Assembly (NCBI GenBank): GCA_002436115.1
Contig: DIXV01000088.1
Coordinates: 26,874 to 35,057 of the forward strand
Length of the DNA: 8,184 nt
Reading direction: 5' to 3'
Source: Streptococcus sp. UBA6071
GTDB lineage: Bacteria > Bacillota > Bacilli > Lactobacillales > Streptococcaceae
The notes beneath the pieces are model-generated. The model was not told the DNA's origin. It made no database searches and saw only the letters and a list, made by a program, of their open reading frames with translations. The stretch's first letter is position 1. Each line of letters begins with the position of its first letter. Shown here one piece after another: positions 1 to 6,754 of this stretch. Position numbers and translations under genes: made by a program.

Positions 1-1
1 A

Positions 2-1753
2 TGTGGTTATTTTCCCATTGATGATGAAACGTTTAACTATCTTGAATTAACCAATCGTGACCAGAAACATATTGAACTTGCTAGAGCCTATAGTCAAGCT
101 AATCGTTTCGTCTATGATGCTGATAAACTACCCACCTATAGCCGTCTGATTACCTTAGATTTGGCGACAGTTATGCCAAGCTTAGCAGGGCCAAAGAGAC
201 CTCAGGATTTAATTGAGTTGGGAGGAGTGAAGCAGGAGTTCACAGACAGCATTGTTCGAGAGGTCGGAGTTCGTGGCTTTGGTCTGGATATGTCAGAGCT
301 TGAAAAAAGTGCTGATGTTGTTTACCCAGATGGGGTAGAGAGCATAGAGACTGGTCATGTAGCTATTGCGGCTATTACGAGTTGTACCAACACATCTAAT
401 CCTTATGTACTCATGGCAGCAGGGCTTTTAGCTAAACACGCCGTAGAAAAAGGTTTACATGTTCGTAAGAGTATTAAAACATCTTTAGCACCTGGAAGTA
501 AGGTTGTCACTGCCTATTTGAAGGCTTCAGGTCTTCAATCTTACCTGGATCAGTTAGGGTTTAATTTAGTAGGGTATGGCTGCACGACCTGTATTGGGAA
601 TTCAGGGGATCTACCAGAGGAGGTAGCAAATGCCATCCAGTCAAATGATCTCTTGGTAGGAGCCGTTTTATCTGGAAATCGAAACTTTGAAGGGCGTATA
701 AACCCCTTGGTCAAAGCTAATTTTTTGGCTAGCCCCCCTCTTGTGGTGGCTTATGCGTTAGCAGGGAATTTAAAAATTGATCTAACGAGCGAGCCTTTAG
801 GGGTTGATCGTTTAGGACAGCCCGTCTATTTAGATGATATTATGCCTGAGCAAGATGAAATTACAGCCTATGTTGAACAGTTTGTTACGCGCCAACTGTT
901 TTCTGAAGAATACGCTTCAGTTTTCAGTGATAGCCCAAGATGGAACGCCATCGAGAGCAACCAAGAAAAAATCTATGATTGGAATCCTAAATCGACCTAT
1001 ATTCAAAACCCTCCTTATTTTGACCAATTATCACAAAGATCTGAGAATGAGCCACTCAAGGATTTGGTTGTTCTAGCCAAGTTCGGAGACAGCGTGACAA
1101 CGGATCACATTTCTCCAGCAGGTAATATTGCACGGACAAGCCCAGCAGCTGACTATTTGACAGCGAATGGGGTTGATTATCAGGATTTCAATTCTTATGG
1201 AAGCCGTCGGGGGAATCACGAAGTTATGATGCGGGGAACCTTTGCGAATATTCGGATTAAAAACGAGTTGGCGAAGGGGAAAATCGGTGGATGGACTCAG
1301 GTTGGTGAAGAAGTAACATCTATCTATCAGGCAGCCATGACTTATAAAGAACAAGGACGTGGTAGTCTCGTCATTGCAGGTAAAGATTATGGGATGGGAT
1401 CTAGTCGTGACTGGGCTGCAAAAGGTGCCCAACTTTTGGGTGTCAAAGCAGTATTGGCTGAAAGTTATGAACGGATCCATCGGTCCAATCTCGTTATGAT
1501 GGGTGTTATCCCTCTTCAGTTTTTAGAAGGAGAGACAGCGACAAGTTTAGGCTTGACAGGTTTTGAGAGCTATGACATTGAATTGCCAGATCAAATAGAG
1601 TTGGGTCAACTTGTGACAGTTAAGGCTAAAACGCCGGAAGAAACGAAAACTTTCCAAGTTCGTGTTCGATTTGATGCAGCAGCGGATATCCGCTATTTCG
1701 AAAGTGGGGGAATCCTCCCAATGGTCGTAAAAAAGAAACTGGGGGTCATTTAA
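2..1753 (+). CDS. acnA: Aconitate hydratase, C-terminal 583 residues (5' end outside window)
   Basis: This cytoplasmic enzyme interconverts citrate and isocitrate through cis-aconitate using a [4Fe-4S] cluster. The frame is open from base 2, where it reads CGYFPIDDET, a typical mid-protein aconitase motif, so the start lies upstream of the window. About 300 residues of a family length near 890 are missing. The three cluster cysteines are present: one in ITSCTNTSNP (codon 383-385) and two in GYGCTTCIGNSG (codons 581-583 and 590-592). The C-terminal swivel domain follows, with KFGDSVTTDHISPAG near 1079-1123, YGSRRGNHEVMMRGTF near 1196-1243 and the active-site GMGSSRDWAAKG near 1391-1426. A TTG at 161 is an internal leucine codon, not a start. 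No frameshift or missing key residue is visible. The TAA stop touches the citrate synthase ATG, indicating an operon. Family assignment is very secure; the symbol could equally be citB or acn. Confidence 0.97.
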   Translation, partial: CGYFPIDDETFNYLELTNRDQKHIELARAYSQANRFVYDADKLPTYSRLITLDLATVMPSLAGPKRPQDLIELGGVKQEFTDSIVREVGVRGFGLDMSELEKSADVVYPDGVESIETGHVAIAAITSCTNTSNPYVLMAAGLLAKHAVEKGLHVRKSIKTSLAPGSKVVTAYLKASGLQSYLDQLGFNLVGYGCTTCIGNSGDLPEEVANAIQSNDLLVGAVLSGNRNFEGRINPLVKANFLASPPLVVAYALAGNLKIDLTSEPLGVDRLGQPVYLDDIMPEQDEITAYVEQFVTRQLFSEEYASVFSDSPRWNAIESNQEKIYDWNPKSTYIQNPPYFDQLSQRSENEPLKDLVVLAKFGDSVTTDHISPAGNIARTSPAADYLTANGVDYQDFNSYGSRRGNHEVMMRGTFANIRIKNELAKGKIGGWTQVGEEVTSIYQAAMTYKEQGRGSLVIAGKDYGMGSSRDWAAKGAQLLGVKAVLAESYERIHRSNLVMMGVIPLQFLEGETATSLGLTGFESYDIELPDQIELGQLVTVKAKTPEETKTFQVRVRFDAAADIRYFESGGILPMVVKKKLGVI

Positions 1754-2875
1754 ATGTTGATGAATAATGGCATGAGAGATGCAGTGGCCTGTGTTACTAA
1801 AATCTCGGAAATTAAGAATGATTGTTTGTCTTATGTAGGGTATGATATTGCTGAATTAGTTGATAAAGAGGTCAGTTTTGAAGAGGTCATCTACCTACTT
1901 TGGCACCTAAAACTTCCTAATCAGGTGGAGTTAGATGAATTCAAAGAAAGTCTACAAGAAAATTATGCAATCAGTGATGCTGTCGAACAATGTATTCTCA
2001 TCCAATCGCGTCAGCATTTGCACCCAATGAGTGTCTTGCGCTCAACAGTCAGCCTTCTAGGGGTTTATAATATCCATGCAGAGGACTATTCCTTAGCAGA
2101 AATCTACGATCAAAGTATCAAAATCATGGCTCAAGTACCAACCATCATTGCTGCCTTTGCAAGGCTACGGAAAGGTTTGGTTCCGGTAGCACCACGTTCT
2201 GATTTGGGGTTTGCAGCTAATTTCCTCTATATGTTAAAAGGGGAATTACCGACCCAATTGGAAATTACAGCCCTTAATCAAGCCCTTATTCTCCATGCTG
2301 AACACGGCATGAATGCTTCGACTTTTGCTGCACGCGTAACGGCCTCGACCCTGTCAGATACGTATTCTTGTGTAACAACTGCTATCGGAACCCTGAAAGG
2401 ATCTCTCCATGGTGGAGCAAATGAGCGTGTTTTTGACATGTTAGAGAATATCATTGCATTTGGAGAAGTGATTCCTTACCTTTCGCGTAGGTTAGATTCC
2501 AAAGAGAAAATTATGGGCTTCGGTCACAGGGTCTATAAAAAATCTGACCCAAGAGAGAGTTTTCTAAAGTCCATGGCTCGGAACTTGACCCAAGGGACTG
2601 AAGATGCTATTTATTATCAAATTTCAGAGGAAGTTGAGAGGTTTATCCGTCAAGAAAAGGGTCTTATCCCAAATGTTGACTTCTATTCAGCAACGGTTTA
2701 TCATGTCCTAGGTATTGACAGTGATATTTTTACTCTGATTTTTGCAATGAGTCGGATGTCTGGTTGGTTGGCACATATTAATGAGCAACGTGCCGATAAT
2801 CAGCTTATTCGCCCAAATTCGCTTTACCAAGGGCCGAAAAACCAGAAGTTTGTTAGCATAAAAGAGAGGAAATAG
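1754..2875 (+). CDS. citZ: Citrate synthase
   Basis: This 373-residue type I citrate synthase condenses oxaloacetate with acetyl-CoA to give citrate, the entry step for the aconitase and isocitrate dehydrogenase on either side. The length fits the Gram-positive CitZ family. Catalytic residues are visible: His219 in GSLHGGAN, His258 in [13 protein letters not shown], Asp309 in NVDFYSATV, and Arg346 near the C-terminus. [10 protein letters not shown] (181-190) is also conserved. The chosen ATG directly abuts the aconitase stop. A second in-frame ATG at 1760 (Met3) would shorten the protein by only two residues and cannot be excluded. No good Shine-Dalgarno precedes it, only GGGGG at 1741-1745, so translation probably depends on ribosomes finishing aconitase. 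Nothing appears truncated. The function is secure; the methylcitrate synthase alternative is unlikely given the neighbours. gltA is a synonym. Confidence 0.97.
   Translation: MLMNNGMRDAVACVTKISEIKNDCLSYVGYDIAELVDKEVSFEEVIYLLWHLKLPNQVELDEFKESLQENYAISDAVEQCILIQSRQHLHPMSVLRSTVSLLGVYNIHAEDYSLAEIYDQSIKIMAQVPTIIAAFARLRKGLVPVAPRSDLGFAANFLYMLKGELPTQLEITALNQALILHAEHGMNASTFAARVTASTLSDTYSCVTTAIGTLKGSLHGGANERVFDMLENIIAFGEVIPYLSRRLDSKEKIMGFGHRVYKKSDPRESFLKSMARNLTQGTEDAIYYQISEEVERFIRQEKGLIPNVDFYSATVYHVLGIDSDIFTLIFAMSRMSGWLAHINEQRADNQLIRPNSLYQGPKNQKFVSIKERK
2864..2870 (+). promoter_or_regulatory. Ribosome binding site for icd, inside the end of citZ
   Basis: The purine stretch GAGAGGA lies 5 bases before the icd ATG and within the last codons of the citrate synthase gene. 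It supports ATG 2876 as the start and shows that icd, unlike citZ, has a recognisable independent ribosome binding site despite the zero-base junction. Confidence 0.6.
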
Positions 2876-4069
2876 ATGAGAGATTGGATTAGATTAGAAA
2901 ATGGGCAATTGCAGGTTCCTAGTCAGCCAACAATTCCTTACATTGAAGGAGATGGTGTTGGAAAGGATATCTGGAAGACAGCTCAAGCCGTAATGGATGC
3001 AGCAGTAGAAAAAGTTTATAAAGGAAAGAGAAGAATCAATTGGTTGGAGGTTTTAGCAGGAGAAAAAGCCCAGTTGGCTTTAGGGACATCTTTACCAGAT
3101 GATACATTAGCAGTCATCAAAAATGCACTGGTTGCTATCAAGGGGCCTCTTAATACACCAGTTGGTGAAGGACAGCGCTCCTTAAATGTTGCCTTGCGGC
3201 AGCAGTTGGATCTCTACGCCTGTGTTCGTCCGATTTCTTATGTTGAAGGGGTGCCTAGTCCTTTAAAGCATCCTGAAAAAACAGAGATAACAATCTTTCG
3301 GGAAAATACGGAAGATATCTATGCTGGTATTGAATGGGAAGCTGGTAGTGCAGAGGTTAAAGAAGTCATAGATTTTCTAACTGAGCGTATGGCAGTGGAA
3401 CAGATTCGCTTTCCAGAGACGTCTGCTATTGGTATTAAGCCCATCTCTAGGGAGGGAAGTGAGCGGCTTATCCGCTCAGCCATTGACTATGCCCTTTCTC
3501 AAGGACTTCAAAAAGTGACCCTCGTTCACAAGGGTAATATTCAGAAATTCACAGAGGGTGGTTTTAGGAAATGGGGATACCAGTTAGCTAAAGATGAATA
3601 CGGTACGGCTTTGGCCAACGGAGACCTTGTGATAGATGATGTCATTGCAGATAATTTTCTTCAACAAATCTTACTCTCTCCTGAAAAGTTTCAGGTTGTT
3701 GCCTTGACCAACCTCAACGGAGATTACGCTAGCGATGCCTTGGCTGCTCAGGTCGGTGGGATTGGTATTGCACCAGGAGCAAACATCAATTATCAAACAG
3801 GTCATGCGATTTTTGAAGCAACACATGGAACAGCGCCGGATATTGCTGGCAAAAATCTTGCCAACCCTTGTTCGCTTTTGTTATCGTCCGCTATGATGTT
3901 TGACTACATAGGATGGTCAGAGGTAGGCGAACTTATTAAGCTAGCGATTAGAGAGACGATCAAGAGTCAAAAAATGACCCAAGATTTCGCTGGACAGTTA
4001 GGTATCGCTTCTCTAAGCACAACGGCATTTGGTCAAGCCTTAATCCACTTGATTAATGGCTCTGATTAG
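2876..4069 (+). CDS. icd: Isocitrate dehydrogenase, predicted NAD+-dependent
   Basis: This 397-residue homodimeric enzyme oxidatively decarboxylates isocitrate to 2-oxoglutarate. Alignment by eye to the E. coli enzyme (416 residues) shows the substrate site intact: Ser102, Asn104 and Arg108 in [10 protein letters not shown], Arg118, Arg142, Tyr149 and Lys219. The metal-binding aspartates Asp259, Asp283 and Asp287 are also present. The shorter length is mostly a deletion near residues 246-252. Coenzyme determinants differ: where E. coli has Lys344, Tyr345, Val351, Tyr391 and Arg395, this protein has Asp322, Ile323, Ala329, Gln369 and Gly373. Asp-Ile-Ala at the first three positions is the known NAD+ signature, so NADH rather than NADPH is the inferred product. 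Ser102 matches the E. coli phosphorylation serine, but no kinase gene is in view. The ATG directly follows the citrate synthase TAG. Likely role: glutamate precursor supply. Confidence 0.97.
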   Translation: MRDWIRLENGQLQVPSQPTIPYIEGDGVGKDIWKTAQAVMDAAVEKVYKGKRRINWLEVLAGEKAQLALGTSLPDDTLAVIKNALVAIKGPLNTPVGEGQRSLNVALRQQLDLYACVRPISYVEGVPSPLKHPEKTEITIFRENTEDIYAGIEWEAGSAEVKEVIDFLTERMAVEQIRFPETSAIGIKPISREGSERLIRSAIDYALSQGLQKVTLVHKGNIQKFTEGGFRKWGYQLAKDEYGTALANGDLVIDDVIADNFLQQILLSPEKFQVVALTNLNGDYASDALAAQVGGIGIAPGANINYQTGHAIFEATHGTAPDIAGKNLANPCSLLLSSAMMFDYIGWSEVGELIKLAIRETIKSQKMTQDFAGQLGIASLSTTAFGQALIHLINGSD

Positions 4070-4092
4070 TAAGTATCATTTTTCTAAAGACT

Positions 4093-4172
4093 AGCACCCG
4101 TTCGTTTGTCTAGAAGCCTCTTCGACAAGTTATATTGGGTGCTTTTAGTGTGGCTAAAAGTCATTTATTTTT
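4093..4172 (+). terminator. Probable terminator region of the acn-citZ-icd operon
   Basis: Two hairpins follow icd. The first pairs AGCACCC (4093-4099) with GGGTGCT (4137-4143). It encloses an inner stem in which TTGTC (4106-4110) pairs with GACAA (4124-4128) and GAAG (4113-4116) with CTTC (4120-4123), and a short TTTT ends the element. The second pairs CTTTTAG (4142-4148) with CTAAAAG (4154-4160) around a TGTGG loop, followed by a T-rich run to about 4172. They share bases 4142-4143, so they cannot both form completely. Neither has a classic long U-tract, so termination may be partial. Confidence 0.55.
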
Positions 4173-4331
4173 ATAAAAAGGCTAATTTAGGTATCGTTTT
4201 TAAGTGCTGTTTGAGATGTGCCCTTTGATTGGTCAATGGTACTGTGCTGATGTCTAAAAAAAGAACAATTTCAGAACTTATCTCATCTCATTTTAGATGG
4301 TTTTTACTTGTCAGCAAGACTGTCCAGCAGA

Positions 4332-4442
4332 TTTTTGTCATCTTTTAGGGGAAATTTTTGAAGGATTTTTCTATTTTTTTGTACACCGCAAAGATTTTTC
4401 AAAACTCTTCTTCATAAAAAATTAGCAAAATTTTCTGAAAAA
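4332..4442. other. Helically phased A/T tracts upstream of the ptsH promoter (possible bent DNA or UP element)
   Basis: Tracts of 4-8 A or T bases are centred near 4334, 4344, 4355, 4368, 4377, 4397, 4419, 4430 and 4440. Allowing for two skipped turns, the mean spacing is about 10.6 bases, close to one helical turn, which is the pattern of intrinsically curved DNA. The last tract ends 13 bases before the -35 box, where RNA polymerase alpha-subunit contacts would fall. The sequence pattern is direct; the functional meaning is inferred, and AT-rich streptococcal spacers can show this by chance. Confidence 0.4.
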
Positions 4443-4455
4443 TATATGTTACATG

Positions 4456-4484
4456 TTGAAAAATAGAATCAATCATGTTATAAT
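4456..4484 (+). promoter_or_regulatory. Promoter of ptsH-ptsI (extended -10)
   Basis: The -35 box is TTGAAA (4456-4461) and the -10 box is a perfect TATAAT (4479-4484), with a 17-base spacer and an extended -10 TG at 4476-4477. Transcription should begin near 4491, giving a leader of about 64 bases. The near-consensus composition fits a strong housekeeping (SigA) promoter, as expected for the general phosphotransferase proteins. Confidence 0.85.
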
Positions 4485-4497
4485 CTTAAATTGTAAG

Positions 4498-4519
4498 GGT
4501 TATCAAAAAATTGATAATC
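4498..4519 (+). repeat. Inverted repeat in the ptsH leader (hairpin or operator)
   Basis: GGTTATCAA (4498-4506) and TTGATAATC (4511-4519) form a nine-pair stem with one G-U wobble and an AAAA loop. It starts only a few bases after the expected transcription start. It could be a protein operator placed to block elongation, or a 5' hairpin that stabilises the ptsHI message. It has no following U-tract, so it is not a terminator. Confidence 0.6.
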
Positions 4520-4528
4520 TCATATAAA

Positions 4529-4543
4529 TTTGTAAAATACAAA
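4529..4543 (+). repeat. Second inverted repeat abutting the ptsH ribosome binding site
   Basis: TTTGTA (4529-4534) and TACAAA (4538-4543) are perfect inverted arms separated by AAA. The right arm overlaps the first three bases of the AAAGGAG Shine-Dalgarno. As RNA the stem is weak (one G-C pair and a three-base loop), so any regulatory effect is speculative. Confidence 0.45.
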
Positions 4544-4547
4544 GGAG
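4541..4547 (+). promoter_or_regulatory. Ribosome binding site for ptsH
   Basis: AAAGGAG lies 7 bases before the ATG at 4555, an ideal spacing. It fixes the start of HPr. Confidence 0.85.
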
Positions 4548-4554
4548 AAAGCAT

Positions 4555-4818
4555 ATGGCTTCAAAAGATTTCCACATAGTGGCAGAAACAGGTATCCACG
4601 CTCGTCCAGCAACTCTGTTGGTTCAAACAGCGAGTAAGTTTTCAGCAGATATTACGCTTGAGTACAAAGGTAAGTCTGTGAATTTGAAATCAATTATGGG
4701 TGTGATGAGTCTTGGAGTTGGCCAAGGTGCTGATGTAACGATTACTGCCGAAGGTGCTGATGCTGACGATGCTATCGTTGCAATCGCTGAGACAATGGAA
4801 AAAGAAGGATTGGCATAA
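4555..4818 (+). CDS. ptsH: Phosphocarrier protein HPr
   Basis: HPr is the small cytoplasmic carrier of the phosphotransferase sugar uptake system. It takes phosphate from enzyme I on a histidine and passes it to sugar-specific EIIA domains. The 87-residue length is standard. The acceptor His15 lies in TGIHARPAT, and the regulatory Ser46, target of HPr kinase/phosphorylase in Firmicutes, lies in LKSIMGV. Having both sites makes this HPr rather than the regulatory paralogue Crh, which lacks the histidine. Seryl-phosphorylated HPr acts as CcpA corepressor in carbon catabolite repression. The gene has its own strong promoter and ribosome binding site and is followed after 3 bases by ptsI, the usual streptococcal pair. 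HPr kinase is not in this window. Identification is essentially certain. Confidence 0.99.
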   Translation: MASKDFHIVAETGIHARPATLLVQTASKFSADITLEYKGKSVNLKSIMGVMSLGVGQGADVTITAEGADADDAIVAIAETMEKEGLA

Positions 4819-4821
4819 GAT

Positions 4822-6558
4822 ATGACAGAAATGCTTAAAGGAATTGCTGCCTCAGATGGCGTTGCTGTTGCTAAAGCATATCTACTTGTACAACCGGATT
4901 TGTCTTTTGAAACTGTTGCAGTTGAAGATACAAATGCAGAGGAAGCTCGTTTGGATGTGGCACTCGAGGCCTCTCAAAACGAGCTTTCTCTTATCCGTGA
5001 AAAAGCAGTAGATAGCCTTGGTGAAGAAGCCGCCGCTGTTTTCGATGCCCATTTAATGGTGCTCTCTGATCCAGAAATGATTGGACAAATTAAGGATAAT
5101 ATCCGAGCAAATAAGGCTAATGCAGAAGCCGCTTTGAAGGAAGTAACAGATATGTTTGTCGCTCTCTTTGAAGGCATGGAAGACAATCCTTATATGCAGG
5201 AGCGGGCAGCAGATATTCGTGATGTTACCAAACGTGTTTTAGCCAATCTTCTTGGGGCTAAACTTCCAAATCCTGCGACAATTGATGAAGAATCCATTGT
5301 TATTGCACATGATTTGACACCATCTGATACAGCGCAATTAAATAAAGAATTTGTTAAAGCTTTTGTGACAAATATCGGAGGGCGTACTAGCCATTCTGCG
5401 ATTATGGCACGAACGCTTGAGATTGCTGCTGTACTAGGTACCAACAATATTACAGAAATAGTAAAAGATGGTGATATTCTAGCGGTCAATGGTATTACTG
5501 GTGAAGTTATTATTAATCCCACCGACCAGCAAGTTGCTGACTTTAAAGCTGCTGGGGAAGCTTATGCTAAGCAAAAAGCGGAATGGGCTCTCCTTAAAGA
5601 TGCTAAGACAGTTACAGCTGACGGGAAGCATTTTGAATTAGCTGCTAATATTGGAACGCCTAAAGATGTCGAAGGTGTCAATGACAATGGTGCAGAAGCT
5701 GTTGGTCTCTACAGAACAGAGTTTCTCTACATGGATTCTCAAAACTTCCCAACAGAAGATGAGCAATATCAAGCTTATAAATCTGTTCTTGAAGGAATGA
5801 AGGGAAAACCTGTTGTCGTTAGAACAATGGATATTGGAGGGGATAAGGAACTACCATACTTTGAGTTACCTAATGAGATGAATCCATTCTTAGGTTTCCG
5901 TGCCCTACGTATTTCAATCTCTGAGACAGGTGATGGCATGTTCCGTACTCAGATGAGGGCGCTTCTAAGATCTTCGGCACATGGTCAACTTCGTATCATG
6001 TTCCCAATGGTAGCTCTCTTGAGCGAGTTTCGTGCAGCGAAAGCGATTTTTGAAGAAGAAAAAGCGAAGCTTAAAGCTGAAGGTGTTGCTGTTTCAGATG
6101 ATATCCAAGTAGGTATCATGATTGAAATTCCAGCAGCAGCTATGTTAGCGGACCAATTTGCAAAAGAGGTTGATTTCTTCTCAATTGGAACCAATGACCT
6201 TATTCAATATACAATGGCAGCTGACCGTATGAACGAACAAGTTTCTTACCTCTATCAACCTTACAACCCGTCTATTTTGCGTCTAATCAGTAATGTGATT
6301 AAGGCAGCTCACGCTGAAGGGAAATGGGCTGGTATGTGTGGTGAGATGGCTGGTGATCAAACAGCTGTTCCACTCCTTGTTGGTATGGGACTGGATGAGT
6401 TTTCAATGAGTGCAACCTCTGTTCTTCGAACACGCAGTCTAATGAAAAAATTAGATACTGCTAAGATGAAGGCCTATGCCGATCGTGCTTTAGCAGAATG
6501 TGCGACTATGGAAGAGGTTATTAAACTCGGTAAAGAGTACATGGACTTTGACAATTAA
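4822..6558 (+). CDS. ptsI: Phosphoenolpyruvate-protein phosphotransferase (enzyme I)
   Basis: Enzyme I starts the phosphotransferase relay by autophosphorylating from phosphoenolpyruvate and handing the phosphate to His15 of HPr. The 578 residues match the family's usual 570-580. The N-terminal HPr-binding and phosphohistidine domains (about 1-230) carry the active His191 in [13 protein letters not shown]. The C-terminal phosphoenolpyruvate-binding barrel (about 260-578) shows Arg298 in GLYRTEF, Arg334 in RTMDIGGDK, Glu435, Asn458-Asp459 in [11 protein letters not shown], Arg469, and the acid/base Cys506 in GMCGEMAGD. The start ATG is 3 bases after the ptsH stop. The nearest Shine-Dalgarno, AAGGA at 4805-4809, is 12 bases away, so coupling to ptsH translation is likely. 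A downstream ATG at Met4 (4831) is possible, but [13 protein letters not shown] is the familiar N-terminus. A strong terminator follows. Confidence 0.99.
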   Translation: MTEMLKGIAASDGVAVAKAYLLVQPDLSFETVAVEDTNAEEARLDVALEASQNELSLIREKAVDSLGEEAAAVFDAHLMVLSDPEMIGQIKDNIRANKANAEAALKEVTDMFVALFEGMEDNPYMQERAADIRDVTKRVLANLLGAKLPNPATIDEESIVIAHDLTPSDTAQLNKEFVKAFVTNIGGRTSHSAIMARTLEIAAVLGTNNITEIVKDGDILAVNGITGEVIINPTDQQVADFKAAGEAYAKQKAEWALLKDAKTVTADGKHFELAANIGTPKDVEGVNDNGAEAVGLYRTEFLYMDSQNFPTEDEQYQAYKSVLEGMKGKPVVVRTMDIGGDKELPYFELPNEMNPFLGFRALRISISETGDGMFRTQMRALLRSSAHGQLRIMFPMVALLSEFRAAKAIFEEEKAKLKAEGVAVSDDIQVGIMIEIPAAAMLADQFAKEVDFFSIGTNDLIQYTMAADRMNEQVSYLYQPYNPSILRLISNVIKAAHAEGKWAGMCGEMAGDQTAVPLLVGMGLDEFSMSATSVLRTRSLMKKLDTAKMKAYADRALAECATMEEVIKLGKEYMDFDN

Positions 6559-6564
6559 TCCTTA

Positions 6565-6598
6565 AAAAAGAAGGGTAGTATTTTCCGCCCTTCTTTTT
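6565..6598 (+). terminator. Rho-independent terminator of ptsHI
   Basis: AAAAAGAAGGG (6565-6575) pairs perfectly over 11 bases with CCCTTCTTTTT (6588-6598) around a 12-base loop, beginning 6 bases after the ptsI stop. The GC core followed by T5 is a classic intrinsic terminator. The matching A-run on the left arm means it could also stop transcripts from the opposite strand. It separates ptsHI from gapN. Confidence 0.93.
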
Positions 6599-6695
6599 GT
6601 TTTGTCTTAGTGATCTGGGGATGGGGTCTAATAAGATGACTAGATGCAAGTTTTCAGAAAAATAACGCGACAATCACGAAAAGAATTTAAAATAG

Positions 6696-6724
6696 TTGAA
6701 AGATAGTGAATATTATGTTAAAAT
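6696..6724 (+). promoter_or_regulatory. Promoter of gapN (extended -10)
   Basis: The -35 box TTGAAA (6696-6701) and -10 box TAAAAT (6719-6724) are 17 bases apart, with the extended -10 TG at 6716-6717. The layout and several spacer bases repeat those of the ptsH promoter. Expected transcription start is near 6731, giving a leader of only about 24 bases. Between the ptsI terminator and this promoter (6599-6695) I see nothing else recognisable. Confidence 0.8.
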
Positions 6725-6740
6725 AATCACAAGACAAAAT

Positions 6741-6747
6741 AAGGAGG
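6741..6747 (+). promoter_or_regulatory. Ribosome binding site deciding the TTG start of gapN
   Basis: A full-consensus AAGGAGG sits 7 bases before the TTG at 6755. No in-frame ATG or GTG lies nearby that would give the conserved N-terminus, so this site settles the start codon. Confidence 0.9.
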
Positions 6748-6754
6748 AAAGATT

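Larger units (their letters stand above)
4070..4554. other. 485-base intergenic region between icd and ptsH
   Basis: No credible protein gene is present. From left to right it holds two overlapping hairpins just after icd (4093-4160), a stretch with little recognisable (about 4173-4331), a run of A and T tracts at roughly helical spacing (4332-4442), the ptsH promoter (4456-4484) and a leader of about 64 bases with two inverted repeats. Around 4309-4330 there is a small imperfect direct repeat, TGTCAGCAAGA followed by TGTCCAGCAGA. I saw no convincing catabolite (cre) site, T-box or known riboswitch. Confidence 0.7.

Noticed and set aside
161..163. TTG as a possible start of a 530-residue aconitase
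   Set aside because: The frame stays open back to base 2 with clear aconitase sequence (CGYFPIDDET), and no ribosome binding site precedes 161. It is an internal leucine codon of a gene cut by the window edge.
834..1076. Overlapping + strand frame of 80 codons within aconitase
   Set aside because: It is out of frame inside a conserved enzyme, with no supporting start signals.
1073..1480. Antisense open frame of 135 codons within aconitase
   Set aside because: It lies opposite a strongly conserved coding region, has no promoter or ribosome binding site evidence, and its composition is that of a complementary-strand shadow. The same applies to the antisense frames within ptsI (4974-5186, 5190-5522, 5985-6194) and gapN (7594-7908).
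4204..4257. GTG-started 17-codon frame in the same gap, with two cysteines and a tryptophan
   Set aside because: It is too short to judge, with no Shine-Dalgarno and no promoter in front. It is expected by chance.
4261..4345. Possible BOX or RUP type intergenic repeat
   Set aside because: Only a short imperfect direct repeat (TGTCAGCAAGA/TGTCCAGCAGA) and weak 4-base stems are present. I do not recognise the termini of known streptococcal repeats and there is only one copy in the window.
4297..4425. 42-codon open frame beginning MVFTCQQDC in the icd-ptsH gap
   Set aside because: It has no ribosome binding site (the preceding bases are pyrimidine-rich), a stop directly before the ATG, Phe-rich composition explained by the T-tracts, and no recognisable similarity.
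4498..4519. Leader hairpin as an aconitase-binding iron-responsive element
   Set aside because: Aconitase is encoded nearby and can bind RNA, but the AAAA loop and the lack of a bulged C do not resemble an iron-responsive hairpin.
6640..6695. Possible catabolite-responsive (cre) site upstream of gapN, around TGCAAGTTTTCA
   Set aside because: The central CG of the cre consensus is missing and the right half matches poorly. The same check in the ptsH upstream region gave nothing convincing.
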